DNA of 40,000 nucleotides from Cryptococcus deneoformans JEC21 (GCF_000091045.1 NC_006692.1:1-40000); one strand, 5' to 3'; numbered from the stretch's first letter, positions 24,208 to 36,996 are shown. Notes: a model not told the origin generated them from the letters alone. Numbers and translations are program-made.

Positions 24208-25180
24208 TAGTTCAAACGAACATCTGCTTCCGTCAAGTGTGTTGACGGGCGAATATCAAAGAAAGTTGACGCAATTGCGGGCATACATGACGGAACAGGG
24301 TATGGTATAGTGGGATTATATGCTTTCCGTATTTATGATATCGCATGAAGCAAATCGGAAGTAAGAGACGTAGAGAGACTAGAGACGTTGGGACGACCAT
24401 TTGCTTCTCGTCGTCTGGACGACTTGACTTCTTCACAATTCGGTTCCTCTACATTCGACTGCACTCAATGTGAACCAGACTATTTACCAGTTAGGGCCCC
24501 CCATTCATGAGGGTTTCAGGATACGCAGCGATATCATGGGGAGGGTGGATACGCAGGAGCATGCATAAGGAAATCTGGTCTATGTACACCGGATCGGAAG
24601 AGGGCGTCGTCGCTTGTTGTCATGGGCTGTTCATTTTTTCAGTCGTCGCCAGGAACCGCTTATTCGCCTGATGAAAAGAAGCTTTTTTCATTACATTTCC
24701 TTAATCCTTTCGTCTGCCTAGATCTCTCCTCCTCAGCCACTTCTCCACGACAACGCCATTCACGGCCGACGGATATACTCTGATGTCTATCAAAACATCT
24801 CGAATCATTCATCACAAGCAAGCAAAGAAGCAAAAATAACATTCCCTCACAAGGGATCGTCCGACGAAATTAGAATAGGACGAGCAACTGGTAGGAGCTT
24901 TGAGTTCTGAGGCTGAATGCCATATCCTTTACCAACTATGCGCACTACGACCCTGACTTAGAACTTCTCCTGTCTTCCCACACTCCTTTTCAAAGATCAT
25001 CTACAGGTCAATGAGGTACGAAAAGGAAAATATATTAAAACAGACTAAACGATTCAGTCGGCCGGACGATTATTTTTTTTCACTTTGGCATTCGACAGCG
25101 TTGGGAACGTATATCAGGAGAACCATATCAAGGCTGAAATGTGAGCACCCCATCTTTCCGACAAATCATCGTCATCTGAT

Positions 25181-27859
25181 ATGCCTCTTCTTAGTCGCCT
25201 ATTCTCCCTTGTCTGGGTCGGCCTATCTGCCCTCCCGATCGTCCTTTCAAGTGATGTGGTCCAAATCAAACCATTAATCACAGACTGTGCAGGGGGTGCA
25301 CTTGACGCTATTGGCCTCGTCAGCTTCTCCGACTATCCGGAGGGCTCTGCTTCCTACACCGCTTATTGTGCGTCCGAATACTGGAAAACATCCATTGCTA
25401 TCACTGTTGCCACATATTGTTCCGGCGAAGAGATCACCAAAGGCTGGGCTCTACTTCAAAGATATTGTGAGAACTATGGTTTGTTGACGATAGAGGACAT
25501 TGATTTCCTCGTTGCCAAGGTCGACATGAGCAATGTCTCTACAGTCGACGTTTTCCAAAGGGGGCAAGAGGTTTTTAATAACACTATACTTGTCGATAAG
25601 TACTCTTGGTCGATGGGTGCTAAGACTGAGGTACGTTTTTATTTCTCCACTTCACTTATACTAAATCATTAACTTTTACGTCTAGAGAGTATGGGATCGC
25701 GAAATGATCTTTGTAAGCACCCCTCCCATCATTCACAGCCTACGCAACGCTGACACGTTTATAGCACCACGCTTTCGGTTGGACAATGTACCTCCTCCTT
25801 GGCTGTGCCATCTTCGTCGGTGTCCTCAACCGTCTAGTTGACATGTACCGTACCCATCTCATCGTCAACGCTGGTAGAACTATGGACCGTTCCGAAATAC
25901 CTCCTTCAAACGGTTTTTTTGGAAAGGTCAGTGTGTACTACCAAAAGTACCTCGGCATCCCTGCACTCTTTGGTCACAAGCATGTGCATTCGTATAACTG
26001 GTTCTGTATCCCTACCAGGCTTGAGAGTCTCCTTGTAAATCCATCAACCTCCTTAGTCCCTGTCTTGGCATTTAACCTGACCACGACAACAGGTGTTCAC
26101 CTACGTTGCATTCAACATCATCTTCAGCTTTGCCGGGTATAACCTCTTCCGAGAAAACTTGTAGTAAGAGCTTTCTTCATCTTTCCTTATCATACGAACC
26201 TCAGACTCGTCACAGCTGGCCAGGATCGTACAGTCTTCAAGTGGCAAGGTACATTGCCGATCGAACAGCCATCATGTCCTTCTACAACCTTCCTATCCTC
26301 TGGTGCTTGGCGGGTAGGAATGATGTTATCCTTTGGGTCACTGGATGGTCTTTCTGTAAGAAATCTATTGAAGCTGGACATATTATAATTAGTTGACATA
26401 GGTCTTAGCGTCGATGAACATCTTTCACCGATGGATTGCTATCGTCACCGCTTTCCAAGGTATCGCTCATTCTGCGTAAGCACTTTCTTACTCTTAATGA
26501 TGTAGCAGCATATATTTATTTTGGTCGTAGAGCTTGGACATGGATCGAGAGAGACGCTATTGCATTGATGTTCCAGGAAATGTACTGGAGGGCGGGTGTC
26601 TTTGTGAGTCCCAAATCCCCTCTCTCCATCTTTCTAGGTCACCATGGTATTTATCCTTCTTAATAGGCTACCGTCACTATGAGCCTTATGCTTCCCTTCT
26701 CTATCAAGCCCATTCGTGAGAAGTGGTACGAATTCTTCCTCATCGCGCACATTGTTCTCGCTCTCGCTACTCTGATCTTGCTCTTCTACCATGTTACTGT
26801 CTACGGCACCGATTACAATGGATGGTTATGGGGTTGTGTCGCTGTCTGGGTAAGTATCAAACGTTATGTGCTTTCATTTAACACTACCTAACACTTTATC
26901 AGGTATTCGACCGATTCATCCGTATCGTCCGTGTCCAAGTCCTCTCCTTCAAAGCTGCAGCGGGAAACAACGCCGTCATGGTCGCGACGGGGGGTGAAAA
27001 AGGACTCATTCGTCTTAGCGTCACCAGCTCCATTCGACATACTCCCAAACCTGGCCAACACTACTATCTTTACACCCCCATGTCTATCACCCCGTGGGAG
27101 AACCACCCGTTCACTATCGGTAGTTGGGAAGCCAATAAGTCGAGCACTACTTTGCATTTCTTGATCGGTACCAAAGATGGTGGCACGAGACGAATGAGAA
27201 AGATGGTTAACAAAGCTATCAATGGTCAAGCCGATTTGCGAGTACTTACTGAAGGTCCGTACGGCCACACTTCCCCTGTTCACCGATTCGATAATGTCCT
27301 CTTTATCGCCGGTGGTAGCGGTATCACCGCCGCATTGCCTTATTTGCACGATCTCGTTTCTCGTCTTTCTGTCGGTAAATGCGTCACGAAGAAAGCCACT
27401 CTCGTGTGGGTCGTCAAGAACTCTGACTATGCGGCGGATGTTTTGTCCAAAGAGCTGTCGCTATCGCATGGTCTCAAGGGATTGGAAATTGATATTCAGA
27501 TCCACATCACCTCAAAGACAGGGGTTGCTATACCTCTTATAGAAGAAGCTGAAGGCCACGCTTTGGCTTACAATGATCCCTCTCCCTTGCCTTCCCGTAC
27601 CATCGAAAAGTCTCTTCCTTCCTCTTCGTCCAAAGCCTCGCTCAAGGAAACATTGCTTATCGGTCGGCCAGAAATGCGCGCCGTTCTTCAAACCTCGATC
27701 TCAAAACTTGTAGGCTCTGAGACTCTAGCAGTACTTTCGTGTGGCCCTGGGAACATGATGGACGATATGAGGGCCGCGGTCGTAGACGCGTACGGGACTG
27801 GTGAGGGCAAGGTCGGTTCTTCGACGTTGGAGTATTTTGAAGAAAGTTTCTCCTGGTAA
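25181..27859 (+). CDS. Ferric reductase (FRE family transmembrane metalloreductase)
   Basis: The spliced product begins with a secretion signal (MPLLSRLFSLVWVGLSALP) and has a lumenal/external domain with N-glycosylation sites before the membrane core. Two haem-binding pairs with the classic H-x13-H spacing are visible: HRWIAIVTAFQGIAH and HIVLALATLILLFYH. The FAD motif is HPFTIGSW, and NADPH-binding motifs are FIAGGSGITAALPYL and the C-terminal LSCGPGNMMDDMR. This is the complete FRE layout, roughly 720-740 residues, ending EESFSW. It moves electrons across the plasma membrane to reduce ferric (and cupric) ions before uptake. The second exon (25686-25712) is only 27 nt. Start ATG 25181 opens directly into the signal peptide. 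Confidence 0.93.
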
Positions 27860-30303
27860 CTGACACGTTTGGGCGGTAAGATGAAAGGTGAAGAAGGTTT
27901 TGGATGGGCGAAGCGAAGGGTCACTCTTTGTCATTTTTGAGATGCTATATTTTTGGTCTTTTGGAACTCTGTCGAAGGGTCACTTGAAAAGTCGTGAAGA
28001 TTCGAAGGCTTGAACCTGCTTTTGGATTGGGATGAGGTGATTCATCTTAGATTAATCGATTTCATGTAAACGCCCAGCGCCCAACCAAAGCTGATAAAAA
28101 TAAATCTTATGAGATGATATTTATATCAAATAATTCTCTTGCTCGAGGCCTTCGGCCAAGATTCAACGAATGGGTCAGTAAAAAGTATGCCACGGTTGGA
28201 CGGTTTTGCGGAGGGCGAGATCGATGATGGATCTAAAAGAGAAGAAAAATCTAAAAGAGAAAAATGGGGTAAGAGAATATTCGCTGAGTTATTGTGGGCG
28301 GAAAGTGCGAACGGTGACAGTGACACACGCAAGTCACAGGTCGATCATCTGTAATAAAGCGAGTGTGAAACGAGCGGACGGAAGGTGGATTGGACGATGC
28401 CGCAAATAAAGCGGCTTCATCATGAGGTCGAACGGTCGAGCGCTTATTTTATAGCGGGGTTTCGGACCTCGTACCTTTTTTGTCTTCTTCCCCTTTCCAC
28501 TACCTACGAACTATGCCCCAGGAATGCAACGGCACAGTCTGATAACTTGACACCACACCTGCGTGTATGGACTCATGCACTTGAAATTCAAGGATGATCC
28601 TAAAATGGACTGTCACGAATCATTCCTTGATTGGGGAATGGGGATTGATTGCATGGTGCAGGGAGACGTGTTGGTTCGCCAAGTACGTAAAGTCAACGCG
28701 CGCGACCAAGAATTCTGAATTTTTGGGCGTAGGATATCCATCCTATCAGATAAGTCGCAAGTCAGAAGTTACAAACTCTGACTCCTGAATCTTACACGTC
28801 CGTCTGCTGGCAGCTAACGTGATATGTTCTCCCTTCGCTGCTTTTTCTTTCTCCCTCCTCCCCCCCATACCTTGCTCATGTGTCATTGTTGGTCACGTTG
28901 TACATATTATATCAAACATCGCATATCGCATTGCTATTAAATAGCCGCAATCCGCGTGCTGTCTGCTTTCACTCCGTGCACCACCACCACCATACTCATT
29001 CATGTACCACCATACTCATGTACCGCCGCACTCGGCATTCCATGATAATCTATCTTCCCATGTGCGAAGGTCATACTCAGAAGATATAATACATCCCTCG
29101 TTCCACGTTGCGAGCTGCGTACCTACTGTATATATTATTCTACCTCTCTTATTGAACATTTCATGTCTGAAATCCACGCTCCACTCTCTATTTGCTCCAA
29201 AAAGCAAGCCGACAATCACATACCGCTATTGACGTGAGAGAATGATTAATTCATGAAAGCAAATACACGCCCGTCGCGTAAACCCAGAGAAAGGCGGCGG
29301 AAGACGGAAGGAGGAGAAATGAGAAGAAGAGTCCCGCAACAACCCATTCCAAATTTTATCAGATATCCTACAGGCCCTGAATTGCCGCAACGATCGAACC
29401 CTGGAGCCATAATCGCCCACTGGACGTATGGCCCAAAAAGGAGGTCATAAAAGCTGCGGCAAGTAAAAAAGTTTCAAATCATTAACACGGGAATCTAAAT
29501 ATATAACAGGTGTCACGACAAAACAGGCGCTGTATACTTATTTATGCTCCATTACAATTTGGTCGTAGCAAATGCGGGCTATGGATTAGAGTTTTACGCG
29601 ACTTGGGGGTGAAACCCCAATTTCTGAAGGCCACGGACCCTGATGGCGTTAATAAGCGGTCGTCGCTCGTCGACGGTGGGAAAATCTCTTCTTTCGTCGT
29701 TTTTCGTACAATTTCTCGTGTCGCATACAGCTATCGTTGGTCTGCTCCATGCATAAATATTGTGCTTCTGCCTTCTTTTTTTTGGCTCCTATACCCCATC
29801 AAAGTCATCGAAGTCGTGCTATGATAATATAAATATGATGACGTTGACGAGCGTCGAACGTTGAAATCATAAAAATAAAATGCCAAGAATATGGGGACAG
29901 AGCTGGAAGCATCGGTTTTTATCATTTTATTCCGAGGGTGAAAACATAATAATACACTCGAGGTAGCAAGAATCACAAAAGTAGTCATAATCCGGTCGCC
30001 AAATTCCATCGATTGATCGATACGGAACGGCCGACTGCCGAGGCCGGAAGGAAAAACTTCGAATTTCATCTTACATAGAAGTAAGGTACAGAAGCGCCCG
30101 TCTACCATAAGTCGGCCGATTTAATCACCATCTTATCTTGGAGAATTTCGGATTTTCTCGATCATCCATAAAAACCTGTGGAGCATATCGCTCTGCAGAT
30201 AAAATAGTTCTATCATCGGGGTATATAGGACCATGACCTGCAAATAATCTTGACCATATCTTTTCGACTTCACTCTTATCCAAAAAAAAAAACTCTCGAC
30301 GGA
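27860..30303. other. Long intergenic region between ferric reductase and siderophore transporter
   Basis: About 2.4 kb with no exon chain that I recognise. Open frames are short, overlap on both strands, and show biased composition. It should include the promoter of the siderophore transporter. No tRNA was found with confidence. Confidence 0.5.
30133..30202. promoter_or_regulatory. Two GATA-factor sites upstream of the siderophore transporter
   Basis: TTATCT at 30133-30138 (AGATAA on the other strand) and AGATAA at 30197-30202 lie about 100-170 bp before the ATG at 30304. Fungal siderophore genes are commonly controlled by GATA factors, such as Cir1 in Cryptococcus, so the position is apt. 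Confidence 0.4.
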
Positions 30304-32302
30304 ATGGGCTTCATTCAAGTCCTCACCAATAGGCGTACCGGTCGCGCTACTGGCATTACCAGCGCCTCAAGCACCCAGATCAACACTCTTGACGGCATCC
30401 AGTCTACCGCTCCTCTCGAATCAGTTGGCTCTACTGAGGAGAAAAAGGATGTCATCCCTGACGAGGAGAACGTGCCGCCAACAGCGGAACCTAAGCAAGA
30501 CTTCCCCGACGAGACCGCTCAGCGAGGTGTGCAGAATGCGGAGGCTATCACTTTGACTTGGTCGAGAACCTCGCTCATTGTTGCTTATGCCTTGTAAGTA
30601 ATTCCTACAATCCTTGTCTTTATCAAGATCACTAACTTTTAGCGTAGCATGTTTCTTTTGTACTTTGTCAACGCCTTCCAGTCTTCCATCACCGGTAACT
30701 TGTCCGCCTATATCGTTTCTGGCTTCTCTGCCCACTCCCTTATTCCCACTATCGGTATCGTTTCCAACGTCATGAGCGCTGCTACCTACATGCCCCTTGC
30801 CAAGGCCCTCAACTTGTGGGACCGATCCTATGGTTTTGCCTTCATGACTCTACTCTCGACTATCGGTTTAATCCTTAGTGCCACATGTAAGAACATTTAC
30901 GTGTACTGTGCGTCCCAGGTGAGTTTCAAACTTTTTAATCCAATCCGAGTGCGGTAAGCCGAAAACTCATCAAATATGTAGGTGTTCTACTCTATCGGTT
31001 TCGTCGGTATGATTTTCGCCATCGATGTCATCACTGCCGACACTTCTCATCTCAAAGATCGAGGTCTCGCCTATGCCTTCACTTCTTCTCCTTACATCAT
31101 CACAGCCTTTGCTGGTTCCGCTGCATCTGAGCACTTTTATGAGAGCAATTGGCGATGGGGTTTCGGTACTTTTGCCATCGTTCTTCCCATCGTCGCGGTG
31201 CCTTTGTTCTTGGTCCTGTTCCTCAACAAGAGGAAGGCTCAGAAGGCAGGATTAATAGTCAAGGTGCCCAGCGGAAGGACTTTCTGGCAGTCTGTTTGGT
31301 ACTACATTGTCGAGTTCGATGGTGCGCATCTCTTTCGTTTCAAACTCTACGTATCTGATGTCCTACCTAGTCCTCGGTGTCTTCCTCCTCGCTGCCGGTC
31401 TCGTCCTCTTCCTTCTCCCTTTCTCCATCGCTGCCTCTGCCGCCGACGAATGGCGTCAGGATTACATCATTGCTATGCTTGTCGTCGGTCTTGTCCTCTT
31501 GATCCTTTTCGTCCTCGCCGAACGGTTCGCGGCCCCTAGGCCTTTCATTCCTTATCGGGTTGTCCTCTCTCGTGGTGTTATCGGGGCCGGTTTGCTCGAT
31601 TTCACCTATCAGGTTGCATACTACTGTTGGTATGACTACTTCACCTCTTACCTCCAGGTCGTTTTCGGTACCTCCATCTCTGTTGCTGGTTACATCTCCA
31701 GTATCTTCGACATTGTCTCTGGTGTCTGGTTGCTCGTTGTCGGTTACGCTATCCGAAAGACTGGTTACTTTAGGTGGCTCTTGATGTTCTCTGTCCCCCT
31801 CTACCTCCTCGGTGAAGGCCTTATGATCTATTTCCGAAAGCCTGGAGGACACTTTGGCTGGATCATCTTCTGTCAGGTTCTCGTTGCCTTCGGGGGTGGT
31901 ACCATCACTATTTGTGAGCAGGTTTCCGTGCTTGCCTCTGCCAGTCACAACGACGCCGCAGCTGTCCTTGCCTTCCTCGGTCTTTTCGGTTACATCGGTG
32001 GTGCTGTCGGTAACTCAATCTCCGGTGCCATCTGGACTCACACCTTCCCTAACGCTCTCGCCAAATATCTCCCTGCCGAGGCTTTGCCTGACTTGGACAC
32101 CATTTACGAGGACCTTGACACTCAGTTGAGCTTCCCTATCGGCAGCGCTACCCGAACTGGTATCATTGAGGCGTATGCTGAGGCACAGGAGAAGATGTTG
32201 ATCGCGGGTACTGCAGTGATGGCCCTGTCGTTGATTTGGATCTTCGTCATAAAGAACATCAATGTAGCAAAGATCGCCCAGGTCAAGGGCTTGCTCTTCT
32301 AA
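30304..32302 (+). CDS. Siderophore-iron transporter (MFS, SIT/ARN family)
   Basis: Four exons (from 30304; introns start at 30594, 30919 and 31322) give about 610 residues ending NVAKIAQVKGLLF. A hydrophilic, acidic N-terminal tail of about 90 residues precedes the first helix (SLIVAYAFMFLLYFVNAFQSS). Family features include YIVSGFSAHSLIPTIGIVSNV, FAIDVITADTSHLKDRGLAYAFTSSPYI, and the C-terminal GYIGGAVGNSISGAIWTHTFP region near helix 12-13. SIT proteins carry 14 helices and import ferric siderophores with protons at the plasma membrane or endosome. The start at 30304 (MGFIQVLTNRR) is preferred over 30250 by position and by the A at -3. Codon use in the body is strongly C-ending, suggesting good expression. 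Confidence 0.93.
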
Positions 32303-32715
32303 ATTTATTGTAGCGCAGAAACAGGTATTCCATTTTTATAATTTATCATAGATGCATAGGGGTTTTTGAAAACATTGGTGTAATAATTACAACTTGCGCA
32401 ACTGTAACGAATAACAGGAACAACGGAAGATAGAGGAAAATGAAGAGCAGATACTTATTTATATGACTAACTTGAATTTAGTTCTCAGCTCGCTGCGGAC
32501 CGACGGCCGAGATTAGTTTATTATTAGGAACCAGGGGTCAATGTGAGTTACGTAACCAATCCAAAACGGCCTTTGCCGCTCGGCTCATAATATAATAATT
32601 ATTAGATTAGGGCAGATTTCGGGACCCCGTCCGTCGGTTGGGGAATAAGTAACGAACGACACAGAGTAAGGAACATTTTGCTTAGAGAGCAACATCTCTC
32701 TTTTGTGTAGACAGA
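32303..32715. other. Intergenic, terminator of the siderophore gene and promoter of THI20
   Basis: No gene seen in 413 bp. I looked for the CTGAGA core of a TPP riboswitch, since the next gene makes thiamine precursors, and saw none. Confidence 0.45.
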
Positions 32716-34708
32716 ATGGCAAGCAGAAACGAGCTGTCACTTGAGCCCCGTACCAGACCTCATGTTATGACCATCGCTGGTGAGCTTTCATCCTTGTTGA
32801 CAACGCTTGGCAGACTAATATCATCGACTCGATAGGCAGCGACTCTGGCGGCGGTGCTGGTATTCAGGTAAGTGTTCACATCTCGGGTTGATATAAGTTG
32901 ACATACACCTTAGGCCGACCTCAAAACTATCGAGGCCTTTGGGTGCTACGGCTCGTCCGTATTGACTGGCCTTACTGCGCAGAACACTCTTGGTGTCCAG
33001 GCAGTCCATGTCGTACCGACCGACTTTGTCATCCAGCAACTCCAATCTGTCATTTCAGATGAACTCCCCAAAGCCATCAAGCTCGGAATGCTCACTTGCG
33101 CTTCTACCATTCGCGCCCTCGCCCGGGAAGTTTCCAAGCTCAACACAACAATCGTCCTCGACCCTGTCATGATCTCTACCAGCGGTCACACCCTATTACC
33201 GGACGATGCTATGGAGGCGCTTTACGAGCTTTATCCCCACGTTGACTATCTTACACCCAATATTCCCGAAGCTAAAAACCTTTCTGGATGGAGTCATGAG
33301 ATTAAGAACTTGGACGATATGATTGAGCTCGCAAAGAAGACCAACGAGACGACGAAATCCCCTTCTGTGCTTTTAAAAGGTGGACATGCAATTGTTTCTC
33401 GTGAAGAGGTGCTCAAGTATGCCGGAAAGTACGAACTTATCTGGGAGGAGGGCGATGATGAGGATGACGCTGTGGAAGTGTACAATGAATACAAGGAATC
33501 ACTCGATATAAATATCAAAACTCAGAAAGACCTTGTTGTTGACTTGTTAATAAAGGAAGGCGAGATCATAGCGATGTTTGTGGGGAAAAAAGTGGACAGC
33601 CAGAGTACTCATGGTACCGGATGTACCCTCAGTGCGGCTATCGCTTGTTCTATTGCCGTCTCAAGCGAGGTAGCGGACGGTAGGTGCTCCTTTTGAGTGT
33701 TGGGATTAGCTCACTTGGATTTGTAGCGAAATCCTTGATATCCGTCTTCAAAAGGGCGATCGGTTATACCCAATCTGCCATCGCTACCGCTTTCCCATTT
33801 GGTCATGGCCATGGCCCTCTTAACCACGGTCATCTCAGTATGCGCCGAGCTCTCCCTTTGTACCTCCAGCTTTGTTCCGTCCTGTGGCTTACCGTTGACA
33901 CCACTGTAGTCCATCAAAACACAACCCTCACCCCTTTCTCACACATCTCATTCAGTCTGATCTTTCCTTATGGAAATCCTACGTCCGACATCCATTTGTC
34001 GTCCAACTCGGTAAGGGTACCCTTCCCAGAAAGTGCTTTGAGCATTACATCAAGCAGGATTATCACTACCTGAAACATTGTACGTCGTCTTCCCATCTCA
34101 ACTCATGAATCCGCTCATTTCAATTTACAGACGCCCGTGCTCACGCTCTTGGTGCTTACAAAGCCGACAGCTTTGAAGATATCAAAGCGTTCACCGAAAT
34201 ATCCCTGCACATTGCCCGAGAATCCACCATGCACGTCGCCTACTGCCAAGAATTCGGCGTCTCACTCGCCGACCTCGAAGAAACTCCCGAATCAGCAAAC
34301 TGCTCTGCTTACGCACGGTACGTCATCGATATCGGAACTCAGGGAGATATCCTTGACCTCTACATGGCTGTGGCGTCGTGTTTGGTTGGCTATGGTGAAG
34401 TAGGGTTGTGGTTGAAAAAGCAGGTGGAAAGGGGGGAAGCAAAGGTGGAGGATAATCTGTATGGAAGGTGGATGACGGATTATGGGGGGAGAGACTTTTT
34501 GAATGCAGTGAATAGAGGTATTGGTGAGTGAATTGAGACGGCCGGACTGAATTTCCAAAGTTGACAGACGTTTGTGGTAGGAAACCTGGAACGACGTGTA
34601 GCTCAAGATCCACCATCTCCGCAGAGACTCGCGAAGCTCACTAAAATTTGGCAGGAGTGTGTCAGACTCGAGTCTGGGTTCTGGGATATGGGCTTGAATC
34701 TACTATAG
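32716..34708 (+). CDS. THI20: Bifunctional thiamine enzyme: HMP/HMP-P kinase plus TenA/thiaminase II-like domain
   Basis: The spliced frame starts MASRNELSLEPRTRPHVMT. The ThiD kinase motif is [24 protein letters not shown], formed across two introns, followed by LTAQNTLGVQ, LDPVMISTSGH, TPNIPEA, and the anion-hole STHGTGCTLSAAIA. The C-terminal half is TenA-like: HPFLTHLIQSDLSLWKSYV, KCFEHYIKQDYHYLKHYARAHALGAYK, HVAYCQEFGVS, then the YGRWMTDYGG region. The layout matches yeast Thi20/Thi21: phosphorylation of hydroxymethylpyrimidine phosphate and salvage or cleavage of thiamine. The kinase half carries an extra acidic, lysine-rich insert (about 35-45 residues, coded near 33430-33530) between the KGGH and THGTG motifs. 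TAG stop at 34706. Confidence 0.93.
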
Positions 34709-35230
34709 AATTTTTACATTGTGTCAATAAAAAGGATGTCAGTACGTTGCTGCGCTTTGGCCTATAAAATTAGTAATGAACGGGAACGTTAAGATTATCT
34801 GACAGTGTCAGCGTGCAATTGTTATTTTACCATCTTGACGAGGAAGGATATTGTGATTGCGAGCAACGGCTGAGTGTGTGGGATAATAGCCGCTACTTAT
34901 TTCTGGCTTATGGTGTAGTAAGAGTAAAGCCGGGACGTGGAATGACTATTGGTGATCTGCCTCGCGGTTTGCTCACTGTCGTTTGATCTACTCTTGGTCA
35001 CAAATCGGTTTATCTCCTTTCTTTCTTTCAATCGGGATCTGGGGATAAAAAATGGATGAAGGATTTACCGCGCCTCTTGCTCTCAACTACATTGTGATGC
35101 GAGTCGTTCAAAACATCATATCGTCAAACGGGTAAAATGCTATCCAACCATTACATTGTATATCGCTCCACGCCTCGATACGATCAGTGCGTTTGTGCCT
35201 CTGTCCGCCATCTCATACATTTCCCCCCTC
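34709..35230. other. Gap between convergent 3' ends, no gene seen
   Basis: About 520 bp between the THI20 and GDI stops. Both 3' UTRs should lie here; nothing else is recognised. Confidence 0.5.
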
Positions 35231-36996
35231 TTACGCCTCAATCTGAGTTTCTCTCTTCTTCAAAACCAGCTTCTCCCCTTTCACCCTCTGCCACACATCC
35301 GACACGTCCTCTACCACCGTCTCAAAGTGCGAGGTGGCATCGTAAGATTTGGTGATGAAGACGTTGTCTGTCGTACCATCGGCGGTGGGGGCGTAAAGGG
35401 GCGTAATGGAGATGAACCTGTGGGAAAGGGGGAGGTGATTTAGCTTGGGCAGGATAAAAGATAAATGGAGAATGGGAGACTTACTTGTCCACTACGTTAC
35501 CGAGGAGTTGAAGACCGGGCAAGATCTCACGCTCAGGAACACTAGTCTCGACAATAGTCGAGACGATTGCGATCCAAACATTGGGAGCGGCGACATTGTG
35601 CGCAGAGGAAACAGCGGCGATGTAGATGTCTGATCACAGCAAAGTCATTTTAGTTTAGACACATAAAGAGACATGATGGGACTTACCATTCTTCCTGCCA
35701 ACCTGCTTTTGAGGGATAATAATTTGAGCAGAGTCCGCATTGTCCGTCCCGGGAATGGGGTGCTTCATGATACAGATTGCTCTAATTACTTTGCCAGTCT
35801 CGATGACCCTCATCTTCCCTCCTTCAGGCTCGTCTTTCCCAGCTCCAAAGTAGCTAGGGTCTCCAATCACCTTCTTAGCTCTAACAGTCTCTCCTTCCGA
35901 GGTGACACCGGTAAAGTACCCAGTCTCGGGGTCGACGTTGATTGAGTCAATCTTCTTGTCGAGCATATAGGTGCCACCATAAATAGCTGAGAGACGGGCG
36001 AACGCTTGAGGGAGCTCGCCGAGACCGTAGAGGGGGTAGATGTAAGGGGATTTACCGTAGCGAGCCATGGAGGCGGTGTAGAGGATGATTCGGTCGATAG
36101 TTTGTCGGGCAGGCTTTGTGATGTAGCTATATAAAGTCAGAAGGCTGCTCGGTGGTTCTCTCGAGAGGCAAGAGACCTACTCCTCGTCCAGCCAGAGAGC
36201 CATGGCGTGACCAACAAAGTCTTGAGTACCAGCTTCAAGTCCAAACTTGGTGTAGACATCCTTCATAGGGCACTTGTTGATGTCAAGACCTGCACACTGT
36301 TAAAAAACACCCGCCGGCATCTAATATCTAATGGACGCACCCTGATGAGTAGCAGGATCCTCCTCCTTCCAGTTCTGCAAGTACTGGAAAAAGTTCCTCG
36401 CCCTCCTCTTTTCAAACAAACCCATCAACGGACTTTTCACAGCCTCCATCTCGGTACTAGGCACTTTCGAAATTTTTCCATCTCGGTAGACATAGGAACC
36501 GGCGATGACCTTGAATTCGAGGTAACGCGTGACGTCAGTATGGACGAGCATTCGGGTGAGCTCGCCAGAGGAGAGGATGAATTTAGGGATGAGGTCGACA
36601 GCGTAGTCGCGGTCGCGGCCTAGTTGGAGGTTCTCTGGGGGAGGTGTGCCTCGGAACTTCTGGTAGAGCTGTATAGTATCAATTTAGCAATAGTTTTCGG
36701 CGTAGTGGAGATCAGTGACAGGACTCACCTGGGTCAAGTTGAGACTCGCACTGTCACCACCGTAATAGTCGTTCCTGTCCATGTGGAGGACCTTCTGGCC
36801 GTCTACGGACAGAAGACCAGAAAGGATACATTCGGTGAGACCGGTACCCTACATGGTTATGTTAGTTGTACTGCTCCAAAATCCTTCGCGAGCTAAGAGA
36901 CAGAGACCGTACGCACAAGAACGATAACCTGTAAGGGTATGTCAGCCCTACCCTTCGTCGAGCGGATGCAAAACTCACGTCGTACTCCTCATCCAT
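35231..36996 (-). CDS. GDI1: Rab GDP-dissociation inhibitor
   Basis: The minus-strand protein begins [21 protein letters not shown] and continues [21 protein letters not shown], the conserved region 1 of GDI/REP proteins. Further motifs are [99 protein letters not shown], and the final [22 protein letters not shown]. Length is near the usual 445-450 residues. GDI extracts prenylated Rab GTPases from membranes and is usually essential. Coding exon 1 has only 18 nt (36979-36996) and exon 2 only 12 nt (36917-36928). Stop is at 35231-35233. Confidence 0.95.
36917..36928 (-). other. 12-nt microexon of the GDI gene
   Basis: The minus strand reads AG, then GTTATCGTTCTT, then GTGCGT. It encodes Val-Ile-Val-Leu, exactly the residues needed between MDEEYD and GTGLTEC. 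Flanking introns are 36929-36978 (50 nt) and 36849-36916 (68 nt), both GT..AG. Confidence 0.88.

Larger units (their letters stand above)
22933..25180. other. Long intergenic region upstream of the ferric reductase
   Basis: About 2.2 kb with no convincing protein-coding exon chain; open frames are short and unrelated to known families. It contains a small direct-repeat patch (23774-23811) and several GATA cores at 24081-24210, listed separately. A non-coding transcript or extended promoter is possible but not shown. Confidence 0.5.

Noticed and set aside
24233..24842. Minus-strand open frames of about 60 codons upstream of the ferric reductase
   Set aside because: Too short, no conserved motif, and no in-frame spliced extension was found.
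29380..29420. T-loop-like GGTTCGATC on the minus strand, possible tRNA
   Set aside because: No matching acceptor, D-arm or anticodon stem could be drawn around it.
31367..31948. Minus-strand open frame of 193 codons, very acidic
   Set aside because: Antisense to the siderophore transporter; the composition follows from its strong codon bias.
32303..32715. TPP riboswitch in the THI20 leader
   Set aside because: The CTGAGA core and paired arms were not seen in the leader.
34590..34625. Box-A-like TAGCTCAAGATCC, possible tRNA start
   Set aside because: It lies in the last coding exon of the THI20 gene and has no box B at a suitable distance.
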